From: Puffinus mauretanicus
Lineage: Eukaryota > Chordata > Aves > Procellariiformes > Procellariidae
NCBI GenBank assembly: GCA_023333565.1
Contig: JAJKFH010001431.1
Location: forward strand, 124,001 to 188,000
Direction: 5' to 3'
Length of the DNA: 64,000 nt
In this document: piece after piece, positions 49,990 through 62,329 of the stretch
How the letters are laid out: each line of letters starts with the position of its first letter
How positions within the stretch are numbered: the first letter of the stretch is position 1
Made by a program: the position numbers and the translations under genes
Notes under the pieces: generated by a model
Database searches by the model: none
Told to the model about the DNA's origin: nothing
What the model saw: the letters and a program-made list of their open reading frames with translations, nothing else

Positions 49990-50415
49990 GGCTCATGTGC
50001 TTTAACTAGAGGGCTGGCTTCTCCACCCTGCCCTTCCCTGACTGGGAAAGATATCAGTCCTGCTGGTGGTACTTACTGATTTTGGATCTGCATCTCTGTC
50101 AGCGAGTAGCAAGAACAGTGCAGCTCCATGAAGTGGGACAAGCCAGGAGCGACCCCAGCACAGTCTAGTGACCCCCACCAGTGGGGCACAGTCCCATACG
50201 GGTTCCAAGCGCAACAGACAGGGCTGGTAACAGCAGGTCACCAACAGTGATCCAGGGTCTGTCCAGCAGTCCCAGCCAGAGCTGAGGCTCCACAGAGGCA
50301 CACCTACTGCACAGCCCAGGCAGGGAGCAAATGCCCAGACCTGAGCTTAAATGGAGCCCATGGGTAGGGGTGTGGGTGGAGGCCCCAGGTGAGGTTGCTC
50401 AGGGCAGTTATGGCC
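49990..50415. other. GC-rich block of unknown origin
   Basis: About 425 bp are strikingly GC-rich compared with AT-rich flanks on both sides, and the change is sharp at each edge. A 99-codon minus-strand frame (50002-50301) is open mainly because GC-rich DNA has few stops; its product has no known domain. On the minus strand a TTTAAG word near 50348-50353 precedes a CTCCCTGCCTGGGCTG-type run, which could suit a promoter or the middle of a solo LTR. CpG dinucleotides are few, as in methylation-decayed DNA. Candidates are an old LTR or other GC-rich transposon, a decayed CpG island, or an expressed non-coding exon. No family is recognised. Confidence 0.4.
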
Positions 50416-51672
50416 TATTAGTACATCTAGAACCCTGACAATCTCATTCATTAAGGTGAATTACATATATCATAAAATAGAGAGCGTGAAGTGTAACCTA
50501 CTTTTTAAAATCCTGTTGCCTTTGCTGTTTGTACGTTCATATTTGTGACTACTGGCAGACTCTTCCAGTTACCTTCATTAGCCTAATTTAATTTAAAATG
50601 GAAATTCTAGTAATCTCACTTTTGTAGTGTCAGGTGGGACAATTAAGGAAAGATGATAGGCCACATAATAGGTACAGCCTGTTGCCATTTATTTACACTT
50701 CTTTAATATCTATTTGTTCCCTAAACCATTTTATGATATCAAATAAACTCTTCACCTTAAATATAAATTATTCACCGTGTTTTCATATAAATGGCAGCAA
50801 GAAATAGCTAATAAAGATAGGCACAAATAAGAAATTTTGATTTAAATATTGGATGTGCAGCAACTTGTTCTGTATGTGATTCTGTTTTGATACATACGAT
50901 GTCCCATATTTAAACCCTGTATTAAAGTGATCTGTAGCTTTTCCTTAGTCTTTCCTGATTTTCTCGGCTCCCTGTTTTTTCCCTTGACTTTTCTTACTAT
51001 TTCAAAATGCAGTAGGCATTCATGGGGAGGAAGCAACATCTCTGATTTCTTTTCCACTTATTGTCTACACTGAATATGTCATATACTGATCTATAGCTTA
51101 ATTATTTCAGAAACAATGATTATGGCTATCTAATACGACTTGCACATAATTTTATTTATGCACCTTGAGTATAAGAATTGACTATATCATAATGTCCCTG
51201 TTATCTTCATGGCAAGGCATCAAGGGCATTTCCTCGCTCGCAGTGTGGGAAAAAGATATGCCGTTACTGTCAGTGACAATGACTGGATTACTGAGTTGTT
51301 CTGAAAATATTGTGTGTGGTTTAGATTCAGGGAAATTCCCTGTGCAATGCACACCTTCATAATTTCAAATTTCTTCTCTTCTGATGCAAAAGAGTCATTT
51401 TCAGACTTGAAGAATCACACAGTGGAGTTCTTAAAAGGATTAAGAAATCACAAGGTCTATGAGAAATGTAAAGGAAGCAGAACTGCTTTCTCAGGATACT
51501 CCCGACGTTGTCATGACTTTGCACTCAAAAAACAAAGAAAGCCCCAAGCAGAGTACACTAGAAATAAAAATTAGAACATTCCTGATAGTTAACAAGTAAA
51601 AAATTAAAGTCAGTCTGAGAAAATTTGAGACAGATAATTTCTGATGTAAACTTCTATATGAAGCCATCCTTG
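50416..51672. other. AT-rich DNA, no gene seen
   Basis: Short frames only (longest 86 codons at 51314-51574, +), with no recognisable product. It ends at the old CR1 tail. Confidence 0.55.
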
Positions 51673-51875
51673 GGACAGCCAAGTACTGGAGCAGATTGTC
51701 CAAAGGGGCTCTGCAGTCTCCATTCTTGGAGGTTTTTGAGACCTAACTGAACAAAGACCTGAGCAGCTTGATCTGATCTCATAGCTGACCCTGCTTTGAG
51801 CAGGCGGGTGGATGAGAAACCTCCTCATGTCCTTTCCAACTTGAGTCACTCTATGATTCCATAAATCTATGATTT
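51673..51875 (+). mobile_element. Old CR1 LINE 3' end (copy D)
   Basis: A diverged CR1 tail, about 200 bp. TACTGGAGCAGATTGTCCAA corresponds to 'cactggaacaggctgcccag', and CAGTCTCCATTCTTGGAGGT to 'gagtctccatccttggaggt'. GCTGACCCTGCTTTGAGCAG, then a GGTGGATGAGA segment and CTTTCCAAC, precede the decayed terminal words TCTATGATTCCATAAATCTA. The CTGCTTTGAGCAGG phrase marks an older CR1 subfamily than the three copies with TTTAAAAGACGTG-type segments. No frame is preserved, and the 5' limit is uncertain. Confidence 0.85.
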
Positions 51876-54335
51876 TTGTGACTCAGACAATTTTCTTTGC
51901 ATCAGGAACAAAGCCCACCACAACATATTTCACACCAAATGTAACTCTGGATTTCATGTAGACATATGCCCCATAACATTTTTATTTTGGAATAAAATAT
52001 CAAATAGAATTGACAATTGCTTAATACAGTTACATGCAGCAAATCAGACCACAGCTTTTACTGAAGAGTAATGTCAAAGCTCTATATTCCATATGGATGC
52101 CACCAAAAGGAATTGTGATTTCATCAACACAGCTGCTAGCTTTTAATGACATATGGGAGTAACTTTTTTTGATTAACGTTCTTACAGCAATGTTTCCTCT
52201 GCCTTCTGCATTTTTCCTGACATCATGAATTTAAATATGAGCACAGTTTAAAAGGCAGTAGTAACTTCTGACAAACTCTTTGTGCTTGTTTTAGTAATCA
52301 TCTAACTTATCTCTAGAATTAACATTGTCTCAAATCTACCATTTCCTGAAGATCCAGATATAACTTTATTCTGCAATTGTGAGATAGATATTTAAGTCTA
52401 GAACCTACTTTGTCTTGTACAGCTGAATGTGAATTTAGACTTTTAGACATACACAGATGAGGGAAAGCCTTTCTGGATTCTACTTCTACAGGATAGATTA
52501 GGGAAGAAAAATAATTATTGTAAAATAATAATATCAAGGATCTGGCAAGGATAGCAAGGATCTATCGAATGTTATTTCAAATAAAATATTAGTATACCAA
52601 ATCAATAAATACAATGACAAAGACCTAATAACAGCATAATAACTTTTTATATGCTATGCTATATTTAATGTTATCCTGGGCTATGTAGGTGCTTCCTAAA
52701 CTAAGATAAATCTGTACAGAGACAAACTTGCACAAAGGCAAAAGACCTCTGTACAAAAGTACTCCTTATGATGCAATGAATCTCTCATTTATGAGGAACA
52801 AAACAAGTATTTCAGATATTATTTTAAAAAATATAGGAAAATATAGTGTGATTTTTTATTTCATTGATAAACTTAATGTCAAACCACTTAATTATCATCT
52901 TTCAATAAGTATTTTGTGCTGCAAGAGGATGAAAAAGAGAGATGTTACCTTTCCAATTTAAAGAAGTTTTTTTTTCATGAGAGGATTTAAAGAACAACCT
53001 ATATTAGTTGACATAAGACTGTTTTTTTGATTGAGAAGAAGCAGATGTGAAAGGTAGGCTCGTTTCTGTGCAGCTAATAAAAGCACACACAAACACTTTA
53101 CAAGTTCAGTTACTAGATAAGGCAATAGGATAAATATTGTATAAATTTTCTGATATCCTTCCCTTATGACAATAGACTTGGTGTATTTAATGAAAGTAGT
53201 AAATAATGAAATATGAAGCACTTAAGAGAGCAATTGATAGGAAGATTTGTAATTATTAAGATTGTTTTAGGTAAGAGTTTTCTATTAGATTCTAGTAAAT
53301 AAAGTTCAGAGACTTTAAATAATACTAACATTACATTTTGAATTAGTAGTAGGAAAATAGCTTTCCATGGGAAAGTTAATTTATGTAAAACTGTTACACA
53401 CTTTTTAAATACAAATATTTTGTTAAACGGTTGCACTTATACTTACACCCTTTATGGTATGCATTTTATTTGTATGTAGTTTTTGCTTTGATAAATGAAT
53501 GGTGTGCAAGGACATGTTTGTGTTATGCTGAGATCTACTCTAAATCTTGATAAATTATGAAAGCTCCATTCATACAGTTATCTTCCATAGCTGAAGGTGA
53601 ACTAGCAAATATCTAATCACTGCTCTAATAGGACATGATGTCCCTAGCATTTTTTTATTTCTTTTTAATTGCTGTATTCATATGTCATTAACTAAACCTA
53701 TCTGAGAGGTCTTGTTGACTATTTCATGACCAAAGGGCAAAACCACCTAATGTTAGCAGTCAGAGTGAAAACAGATTTGCAATGAACAACATAGAAACAA
53801 AGATGTAAACTGATATAATAAATGAATAAAATATATACCGTATCAATAAACATAAGTTTTAAAATTCATATTTAGCTGAGAAATTGAAAAGCCCAGTTCT
53901 AACTTTTGAGAGGGTATGGGGATGGAGGAAGGAAGTGCTGTATTAAACTTAAATATAAACCATTTACTTGAAAAATGACTATATATATTGTAAACTCATG
54001 CAAAACCTTTATGTTATTATGAAATATCACAATGGATACCAAACAAGTTTCAATTCAAACAAAATATGCATTAAAAGAAGTGGAAATCTTACTCCAGAAG
54101 TGGAATCAAATGTTAATAAAAATTCAGCTCAAATATTCAGTCCATATCAAGAAAAAGGTTAATTTTGTTCCTTTCCTGGGACATTCCTTCTTAACTCCTG
54201 GCAACGTTAACACTTGCCCTGCTTGCATCATTGACTACGACAATAAAAATTCTGATGACTTTCCTCTGCCCCCTGATTCCCTTATGATACAGAGAGGAAC
54301 AGTAATTTATCCATGTTAAAATGGCTATTTTCTAA
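51876..54335. other. AT-rich DNA, no gene seen
   Basis: No gene recognised. Three near copies of CAAGGATCT/CAAGGATAG lie in tandem at 52535-52563. The 95-codon frame at 54032-54319 has no recognisable domain. Confidence 0.55.
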
Positions 54336-54352
54336 TTTTTTTTTTTTTTTTT
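54336..54352 (+). repeat. T17 homopolymer
   Basis: Seventeen consecutive T. On the minus strand this is an A tract about 210 bases downstream of the 54561-54812 frame, so it could be the tail of a retrocopy. No AATAAA signal is visible just before it on that strand, so it may be only a simple repeat. Confidence 0.85.
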
Positions 54353-54560
54353 ACTGGGTCAGAACAAGTCTTCAGAAGGGTCCAGTGACAATGATACACT
54401 AATAAATGCATTTTGAACTGTTCAGCAAGTGTTGTATAACACCCAAAATGAAAGTTGAGCACTACTTTAGCTGACCAGTAGCCTTTGCTGACTCATTGAA
54501 CAGCTATGTAGTTTGCCCTTGCTATCTGTAGTCACTGTTAACCTCTTACAGTGCATTTAT

Positions 54561-54812
54561 TTAAACTGGCCATTCTGAATAACACTGTCTTAACTTCCCT
54601 TCACCACTGTCAGGAGAGACTTGTAAGATCACCTTTCTCTGCAGCCGTTTCTTCATCAGTTTCTTTGTGGAAGAATCTTTATCCCCAGTTGACATCTGTG
54701 AGAGCATTACGTGAGAAAGAGTCAAGGATGGCCTCTGGGGAACTGGAATTGAGGTTGAAGGTCTCACATTAAGAAAGTCATTTACTTCAGGTTTAGTTTT
54801 GCTCTTAGGCAT
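54561..54812 (-). pseudogene. Exon-like or retrocopy-like open frame, unidentified
   Basis: An 83-codon minus-strand frame begins with ATG at 54812 and encodes MPKSKTKPEVNDF, then a Ser/Pro/Thr-rich stretch and the basic run KKLMKKRLQRKV. On this strand the ATG is preceded by a pyrimidine-rich tract ending in AG (TTTTTTTCTTTTAG near 54860-54875), which would suit a splice acceptor, and followed further on by an A17 tract. The composition looks more protein-like than other frames in the window. I do not recognise the protein, and the typing as pseudogene or exon is a guess. Chance remains the most likely explanation. Confidence 0.2.
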
Positions 54813-54926
54813 TATTCACAGCTTTGCTCTGTCTTCAAACAAAAGGAGCAGTGGCCCCACTAAAAGAAAAAAATCTGAAGCTATTGAATGTGCTTAAAGT
54901 TAGTAAATATTAACTTGTGCTTTCAG

Positions 54927-55025
54927 GATTCAATCCACAGTATGTCTTTAAAGCAAGAGAACCTCTGCTTTTCATTGCCATTGCCTTATTGCTGTACTAT
55001 TTTCATTTCTTTCCTACCAGACAAG
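54927..55025 (+). other. Candidate 99-bp exon with a hydrophobic segment
   Basis: An open 99-bp stretch is bounded by a good acceptor (TTGTGCTTTCAG, ending 54926) and a good donor (ACAAG then GTATTT, from 55026). Its length is a multiple of three, with the same phase (1) at both ends, so skipping it would keep frame. The enclosed peptide has a charged part (VFKARE) followed by about 15 hydrophobic residues (LLFIAIALLLYYF), resembling a membrane segment. I do not recognise the protein. Acceptor-frame-donor combinations also occur by chance at this scale. Confidence 0.2.
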
Positions 55026-55551
55026 GTATTTCTAATAATATTTTTTCAAGGCATATGGTTTTGAATGTCACTGGAGTGAATTCTTTTTCCTCAGTTGATT
55101 ATTGCTGTGATAAGTTGTTTTCTTGTTAGTACTAACTAAAATAAAATACAAATGTTTACAATGAAATGCAGAAAAATGTTTGTTTTGATATTTTGTAGTT
55201 CTGGGCTAGACATGTGAAGCTTTAGTATGTATTTTAACATATCTGGTGCTGACTGCAGAAATGTTCCAGAGTAGGTTTGCAAAAATCACATACTCAAGCT
55301 TTGATTGATCTCCCGAGAATGTCTTATTGTATGCTTTTGATTATGGGAATGTCAGTGTATAGGCTTTATCGTCTTCACATTAGAGGATTTTTTCACCTAA
55401 GTATTTTCATGTATATTTTCAGCTTTTTACTTCTCAAGTAACATAAAACTGAATTTATTTAAGTGAGGCTTACTTGGCAAATAAGTAGGACAGGGTATAT
55501 TCCTCATTGACAAAAGTGTTTTGATAAGAAGGGTAATCATGTCGGCTGAAC

Positions 55552-56148
55552 ATGAGCCAGCAGTCTGCCCAGGTGGCCAAGAAGGCCAACGGCATCCTGG
55601 CCTGTATCAGAAATAGTGTGGCCAGCAGGAGTAGGGAGGTGATCGTGCGCCTGTACTCAGCACTAGTGAGGCCGCACCTCGAATCCTGTGTTCAGTTTTG
55701 GGCCCCTCACTACAAGAAGGACATGGAGGTGCTGGAGTATGTCCAGAGAAGGGCAATGAAGCTGGTGAAGGATCTGGAGAACAAGTCTTATGAGGAGCAG
55801 CTGAGGGAACTGGGGTTGTTTAGCCTGGAGAAGAGGAGGCTGAGGGGAGACCTCATCGCGCTCTACAACTGCCTGAAAGGAGGTTGTAGCAAGATGGGTG
55901 TTGGTCTCTTCTGCCAAGTAACTGGCGATAGGACGAGAGGAAATGGCCTCAAGTTGCGCCAAGGGAGGTTTAGATTGGACATTAGGAGAAATTTCTTTAC
56001 TGAAAGAGTGGTCAGGCCTTGGAACAGGCTGCCCAGGGAAGTGGTAGAGTCACCATCCCTGGAGGTATTTAAAAGGCATGTAGATGAGGCGCTTAGGGAC
56101 ATGGTTTATTGGGCATGGTGGTGTTGCGTTGACAGTTGGACTCGATGA
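55552..56148 (+). pseudogene. CR1 ORF2 C-terminal fragment, frame still open (copy C)
   Basis: 198 codons remain open from an internal methionine to the stop after DSWTR. Words typical of CR1 ORF2 appear in order: [20 protein letters not shown] (about residues 10-29), [20 protein letters not shown] (about 34-53), [49 protein letters not shown] and [14 protein letters not shown]. The endonuclease and the catalytic part of the reverse transcriptase are absent, and there is no promoter, so it is a dead fragment despite the intact frame. Differences from the usual CR1 phrases (LEYVQRR for [15 protein letters not shown] for EHKSYEER) look like neutral changes. Confidence 0.9.
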
Positions 56149-56172
56149 TCTTAGAGGTCTTTTCCAACCTTA

Positions 56173-56200
56173 ATGATTCTATGATTCTATGATTCTATGA
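56173..56200 (+). repeat. CR1 terminal octamer array
   Basis: The short tandem array ATGATTCT ATGATTCT ATGATTCT ATGA ends the CR1 copy. CR1 elements end in such octamers rather than in poly(A). The reduced versions at 3080-3098 and 7448-7466 end the other two young copies. Confidence 0.93.
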
Positions 56201-59200
56201 AATTTATATCTAAAGAAGGAGCACACAATACTAACTGATTTCAAAGGGAATTGTTTCCTCCTGTTATAAAGTAAATTTGACCCAAATAATTTAAGCTGTC
56301 AAGATAGCCAAGAGTTAAAGTGAACATAGCTTACACAGTGACATTTTTGTTATTGTTTTTCACTTTCAATTAAACAAAGGACTGTTAAATATTTTAAAAG
56401 AATAAATTTAGCAATTTAGTAAATAACACTGAGTCAGAATAAGATAGTCTTCACAACTTTATCTCAGTAGAAATTTCTATCCTAATATAATCTCAGCATA
56501 CTGTTATCAGCCTCTTTATAAGGTATGCATAAACATGTGTGCAGATATGAATGACAGAATAACTCGGACACCTGTAGATTAATATTTGCTAGTCATGGCC
56601 TCTACAGTCATTACCAGTATCACAGCTACTGGCCTAAAAGTTCCATGCTGTGTTTTGGCAAATAATCAGGAAGTGTCTGCACTGCAGCGGCACACTGTGA
56701 TGTCTTAGCTATGACCAAGCAAGCTGGAAGAGCAACACAGTTCAGGGACAAGCGGAGGTAGCAACTTGGATCAAGACAAGTATAGCTGAATCACTGGGTG
56801 CTGACCTGGGGGTATCTCAGTAGAGTTCCACTGCCCTGTGTGGACATAACCAAGTGATTTTATTTGCCACTGTAGATATTACTAATGAATTCCTCTAAAA
56901 TGTCCCCCTTGCATGGTTACATATGTGGCTAACTTTATATTCAAACATATTTCACTGAGGACAGTTACAATATTCGCTATACAAACTTAAGTGTTCATGT
57001 GCTTGCAGGGCGAGTGTTTAAATGTCTGTGCAATTTAAGAAAAAAAAAAAGCATTTTATCAAATTAGCTCTGCCATATTGAAGGCTTCTGCTTTATAATA
57101 TCTTAGTTTGTATCTCTGCATTTGAGTTTCTCAGGTGAAATTTTACTGTAAAAATAGAGCATCTTGTTTCTGGGAAAAGGAAAAGAAAACAAAACCAAAC
57201 AAGTCATATTCTTTATCATATTTTCTTAAGGCTTTTTTTTCATATTTTGAAAAGTGCTCAGCCTAGGCTTTATTTATCCAGAAGGCTAGCCATAACATTG
57301 GAGACATCTTTCTGTTGTGCTTGTCAGGAAATTATATTTTTAAAAAAGAAATCTAAAATAGATTTTAATAGCAAAGAGAGATTTTCACAGATATCTTTCC
57401 CTTTTACTCCTTCAGTAAAGCAAAGAACTCTCAAGTTACAGCTTCTGCTATTATTTTCAGAAGTTTCAATATTATGGGATAACCTGGTATTACAGTATCT
57501 TTTGTCAGAGCACCAGAAAAAGCTTTGAAAAATATTAGCCTCAGTTTGAATTCCTTGCAGTTTTAATATCACTGTAAAGTACTACAATTTTTCCTTCTAA
57601 ATGGCTCACCGAGTCCAACTTTTATTCTGTTTCTTCCTCCAGTAATCCTGTAGGATCATGTGTTTTTTAAAGAACACAGCCAACATATGTGCTGTACACA
57701 GGAGTGATCAGGTCAGCTCCAGAAGGGTCTTATGAGCTAGTTTTGTATCTTTTATAAATAGCCTTGTGGTTACCCAATAATTAATGTCTAGCATAAATAT
57801 GGGCTGCTTCCAAAAAGGGAAGTCCTTTACCACCACCTGCCCTCTGTCCCAGACACCAGCTTTTCATTCCAACTGCATTCCCAGTGCCAGCTCATGGGGC
57901 CACGTGGGGAGTCAGATCAAAGCAATGGCTGGGATTATAACTAACAGTCTCTTGATTTAGGTTTCATGTACTGATGGGGAATATCAGGATTTGTTCCTTG
58001 TGTGTATGTTCTTTTTTTGTGTACTAATAGATTATATTTCTATAAAGATTCTTTATCTTTAGCTCAATACAGGAAGAAATTGAAGCCATTTGACTTGGAC
58101 AGCTATATTCACAAGAGGTACATTTGCAGGCACTTTCTATACTAGATTAGGAACTTTCTCTGTAGGGGGAAATAGTCCTTTGCTTCCCCAGAGAAAAAGT
58201 CAAATTCTATAATTTGAAATGAAATGGTTATCCTAGTAATAATCTCTCATATGAGCAGTCATAAACATAATGGCTAATGAAAATGAGTTTTTAGAGTGTT
58301 TTCCAAACATTTGTATACAAACTTAAATTGAAGACATAGGGTCTGTTCACTTGAATAAAACCAGGATTGGGACCATCAGATATAATATTTTCTTTCCTTT
58401 TTTTTTTTGTTTTGTTCTTTTGATACAATGAATAATTGCTTCTGACTTTTAAAAATGAAATGTTATTGTTTTGGAGAACGATTCAGTACATTTAAGGTGC
58501 TGCTTTCAAAGATGCGCTAAAATCTTGATGAGATTAGTATTTACTTTTATTAGGAATTTTTGTGCTAATTAGCAAATAGATGATGTTAGGCTAGATTTGA
58601 CACAGCTACAGTAGTCATTACTAAAGAAGTACAAAAAATCATTTTTGACTCAATAAATAAATGAAAAAAAAATGGAAGAAAAAGTACCTGAGAATGAATT
58701 AGTTACTGGTTTAATCAGGTCACCATGTTTCGTTACAATGTACAATAGTACAAACAAAAACAAAGTAATGGAAGTTATGGACTTTTCCTAAAAGACAGGG
58801 GGCACAAGGAATTTATATCATTACCAAACTGTTTTCTAACAGTTGCTGCACATTATGGCATGGAAACTTGGGCTCAGTTCTCTCCTTTTTTCTGAGTCAG
58901 CATGTTACATGGAAAAGGAAAGTGATCTGAGCTTGAAGGTTACACTGAAGAGTGTGTTGCTCTCAGTTTATTCTGCAATCTCTTCATTGATTATTAGCAA
59001 TTAGCAATTTAGTTATTAGCAAATCCAGGCAAATTACTTAAATTCTAGATTCGGAGCTCCTCCTACTCGAAAGCAACTCTCTTGAAACATGGTCAGTGTT
59101 AATTCACAGGTGATTCAGTGACAGTTCATTGAGAACTGGAAGTGGTCTTCAATGTCCTGGGGAAGGGTTCCCTAGCTACTGAGCTAATTTGAAGAAAGGG

Positions 59201-62200
59201 GACATCACTTTTGCCATGCTGTTATGCTGTACCAAAATGTTTCACTTGAATCTGTTCAGTGAATTCAGTATAAATATATAGCTTGTTTCTGGATGACCAA
59301 AACTGAGTTTTTAAGTCCAATATATTGTCAAAACCAGCCTGCCTTTGTCACCCTGTTCTGCTAATGAAGTTATTACAATGTTGGGAAATGAAAGTTGTGG
59401 TTAACCAACTCTAGTTGCTAGTTTTGAAATAGTTTTATTCTATTATTCAGAATTAAAGAGTCCATTCAGAAACTACGGTTTTCCTAAGTTCAATATCTAT
59501 GAACTATTTTGAAAATATTTTTATAGTTTCCTTTATCTGCTATAATTTCTCTTCCTATCTTTGGGCTGTGCTTCTCATACAGTTTCTTGGCATTGTCTCA
59601 TGTTGATGAAGTGTGTACCACTGATTATTTTATGTTGCTCTTTTTAAAAATGCCTCACACTAAAATTAGCATTTTGATGTTTTACTGGAAGCAAGGCCAT
59701 GCCTCAGTGTCGTTCTTTAGGGCAAAAAGCACAACTACATTGTCCCATTTTATTTCTGTTCATAGCTAAATACCATATTTTATGTAGCCCTATAGAACAC
59801 ATAGATGATCAGATACAGAGCTAGTTCTCTGGATATGTGATTCTGTATCTCCATTTCTGCCTCCGTGTTTTGTTGATACCTAATCCTGACACAAGTACAA
59901 TAGACCTGAGCCAATAATCTTTTTTTATATTGGTGATCCTTAGTCACAAAAATAGTCCCTTGCAATCAGTCACTTCGAGCATGGAAGAGAAACATCACTT
60001 ATTCAATATAGGGAGGTACATAATGTGAAATTCAGGATGTGAGATACTCATTTTCAATTAAAGTTTGCAGTGCGTATCAGGCCATGTTACCCCAACCAGC
60101 ACAGAGTGCAAATTTTGGTTTGCTGCACTGCCAGCAATAACTGTACCGTGGCAGTAGTAAAAAGGTGAAATTTCAGAGAAAGAGCAGTTGACATATCTGC
60201 TGTTATGTGCCTGCACACATCTTGGGAAAGGCAGCAATGACTGTAGTTAGGGCTTAATCCGACACTGGCCAATAGAAGCAGCTTTGAAAATGCATCGAAG
60301 TAATGCATCTTCTGGTAGTCTGTTCACACACATTCCCAGATTGGTACTATTAATTTTTCAGCTCTAGTAGCACCCTTCAGACTTGATAACAGAAGGAAAG
60401 TTGTTGCAATTTTACATGTTTTCATTTCTACCCAGCTGCCTTTCTGCAATTAGTGACAGTGGGGAATAGTTAAAACAAACCGGGGTGATGGTGGACAATA
60501 AATAAGTTTGCAATATGTACTGTAGAGGACAAAAATTGCTGATTCAACTTATGTAGCCAAAGCCTCTAAAGAGCTAAGAAAGTCTTAGTCCCTCATGTAT
60601 GGTTCTGGTGTCACTGCTTTTGGAATATCTCTTGACTTCAGGTTACCAGAGATTTTTTTCTGTTTTTCTGAATGCAGGCCACTTAGAGAAATCAATACAA
60701 ATTCTTAGAAGCTGGAGGAACTGATACATGAAGAAAAACTATATGAATACTTTTGAAGAGGCAGGACTTTGGCTTATAAATATTTGAATTCTATACACAT
60801 CAAGGAAAGAGAAAAATGTGGATTGATACCGTGGGGCTATAATGATGAGTGAAAGGATGAAATTTAAAAAAGGATGCGTCAGAAAATTAGGGAAATACTC
60901 CATGATGTTCTGATATTTCAGTTTGCAGAAGAATCTCTTGAAGGAACAGTCTCCTAGGACTTCCAAAACTAGAGGAGATAAACTTTGGAAAACATAGTAA
61001 AGGACCAGTTATACCACTGAGGAGATCTGAACCAGTGAACAGCCTCTTCTCTATCCTTACTTCTATTATAATATTTCTGTATAAAATTGCTTATTTAGAT
61101 GCTAAAAGGGGAAGTTTTCACTTTTAACAAGCTAATATGATATTTAAAGAATCTATTATTATGAAATAAACTGTTTTAGCGGGGAACGTAGCAGGAAGTA
61201 TGTTTTAAAGGAAAGTTTAAATATTTGTCTGAGGACTGTTATGTTACCCAGAAAATCATCAAAAAGGGAGCACGTTTGAAGCCTATGCCTGTGAAAGGAG
61301 CAGAATATATTTTTAGTAGTGCTTCATACTATAATGTCTAGTCAAAACTCAAGAACCTTATGCATTATTATACAGGATCCTTGAACATGATACCATGTTC
61401 CAAACATTTGTTCACGGCTGTCTCCATCAAAAAGCTGGCTCCAGAAAGTAATACATACAATGTCTGGGTTGAGGTGGCAGTTTTATTAGTCATTTAACTT
61501 TTTTTTACTAAGAGCAAGAAAATGAAAAAATATAAGATGTTGATAAAATTACAACTTCATGCAAGAGCAAAACCAAGAAGTTCCAGTGTCATCCCAAACA
61601 GGAGAGAATACTGTGTTATTGTCACAGTTACTGCATTTATTCCTCAAAATGATACTATTATTTTTAATAAATAAATAAATAAAGCACCATAAATTAAACT
61701 AATGGAAGGCCACAATTCTCCATAATATAGTCTGTTGTGTCTTGAAAATCAAGTCCCTGTAGAACTCATGGCATAAAATTGATACTGTTACATTGAACAG
61801 GTTCTTAGTTTATGTTTTGTTCTGTACACTAGCCATTTAATTAACAGAAACTAACTGCAAATATTATTCTCTCTGATACCTCTTGGTTTATATTCCTTGA
61901 GATTTTATTTATTTCTTCTTTAAAAGCAAATGGATTTTACGTTTAATTAAATTTCTTTTCGGCTTCAAGAGATCAGCAAGGTGAAAAAAATATCCTAAAT
62001 ATTTTAGAGAACAGTTGTAGAAGGTAGTGTTTACACATTTTTTATGTTAGATTTTGATAAAATTTCTTTGTTGATTGATGGTATAAAAATAATTTCTGTT
62101 AACATTTCATAAACTGGTAGCAGGGGTTTGGTTTTTTACTACCAAGGAATTTATTTGAATTTCATGCAGCTTACAACAAAACCACAATTTTCATTTTGAT

Positions 62201-62329
62201 CTTCTTCAGAGAAGTTAGCTCTGTAATTACTAGAGACTGTCATTGCTGTAACATTTGAGACTGCAGAGGTTTGCAAAGGTTTCCTCCTCCCACAGGCTTT
62301 GTCTATATTTGTCAACCCAATAAAGACTG
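56201..62329. other. AT-rich DNA, no gene seen
   Basis: About 6 kb with no recognisable gene. Stretches at about 56560-56860 and 57780-57950 are a little richer in G+C but match nothing I know. An (AATA)n run lies at 61664-61683. Confidence 0.58.
61664..61683 (+). repeat. (AATA)n microsatellite
   Basis: TTAATAAATAAATAAATAAA, a short tetranucleotide run of about four to five units. Confidence 0.88.

Larger units (their letters stand above)
55541..56200 (+). mobile_element. CR1 LINE, 5'-truncated copy C (best preserved)
   Basis: A 660-bp CR1 3' fragment, the longest and least damaged in the window. Homology begins at GTCGGCTGAACATGAGCCAG. It runs through the whole ORF2 C-terminal region and the short 3' untranslated part (TTGGACTCGATGATCTTAGA, GGTCTTTTCCAACC) to an array of about three ATTCTATG units (56173-56200). 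The pre-tail segment TTTATTGGGCATGGTGG is shared with 2589-3098. The loss of most of the element and the intact 3' end are the classic CR1 pattern. The open frame and clean terminal array suggest it is the youngest insertion here. Confidence 0.96.

Noticed and set aside
50002..50301. 99-codon minus-strand frame in the GC-rich block
   Set aside because: GC-rich DNA has few stop codons. The Trp/Cys/Leu-rich product resembles no protein, so the block is reported as composition and not as a gene.
55663..56102. Minus-strand frames of 99 and 79 codons
   Set aside because: Antisense of CR1 ORF2, with the same peptides as in the other copies. Not a gene.
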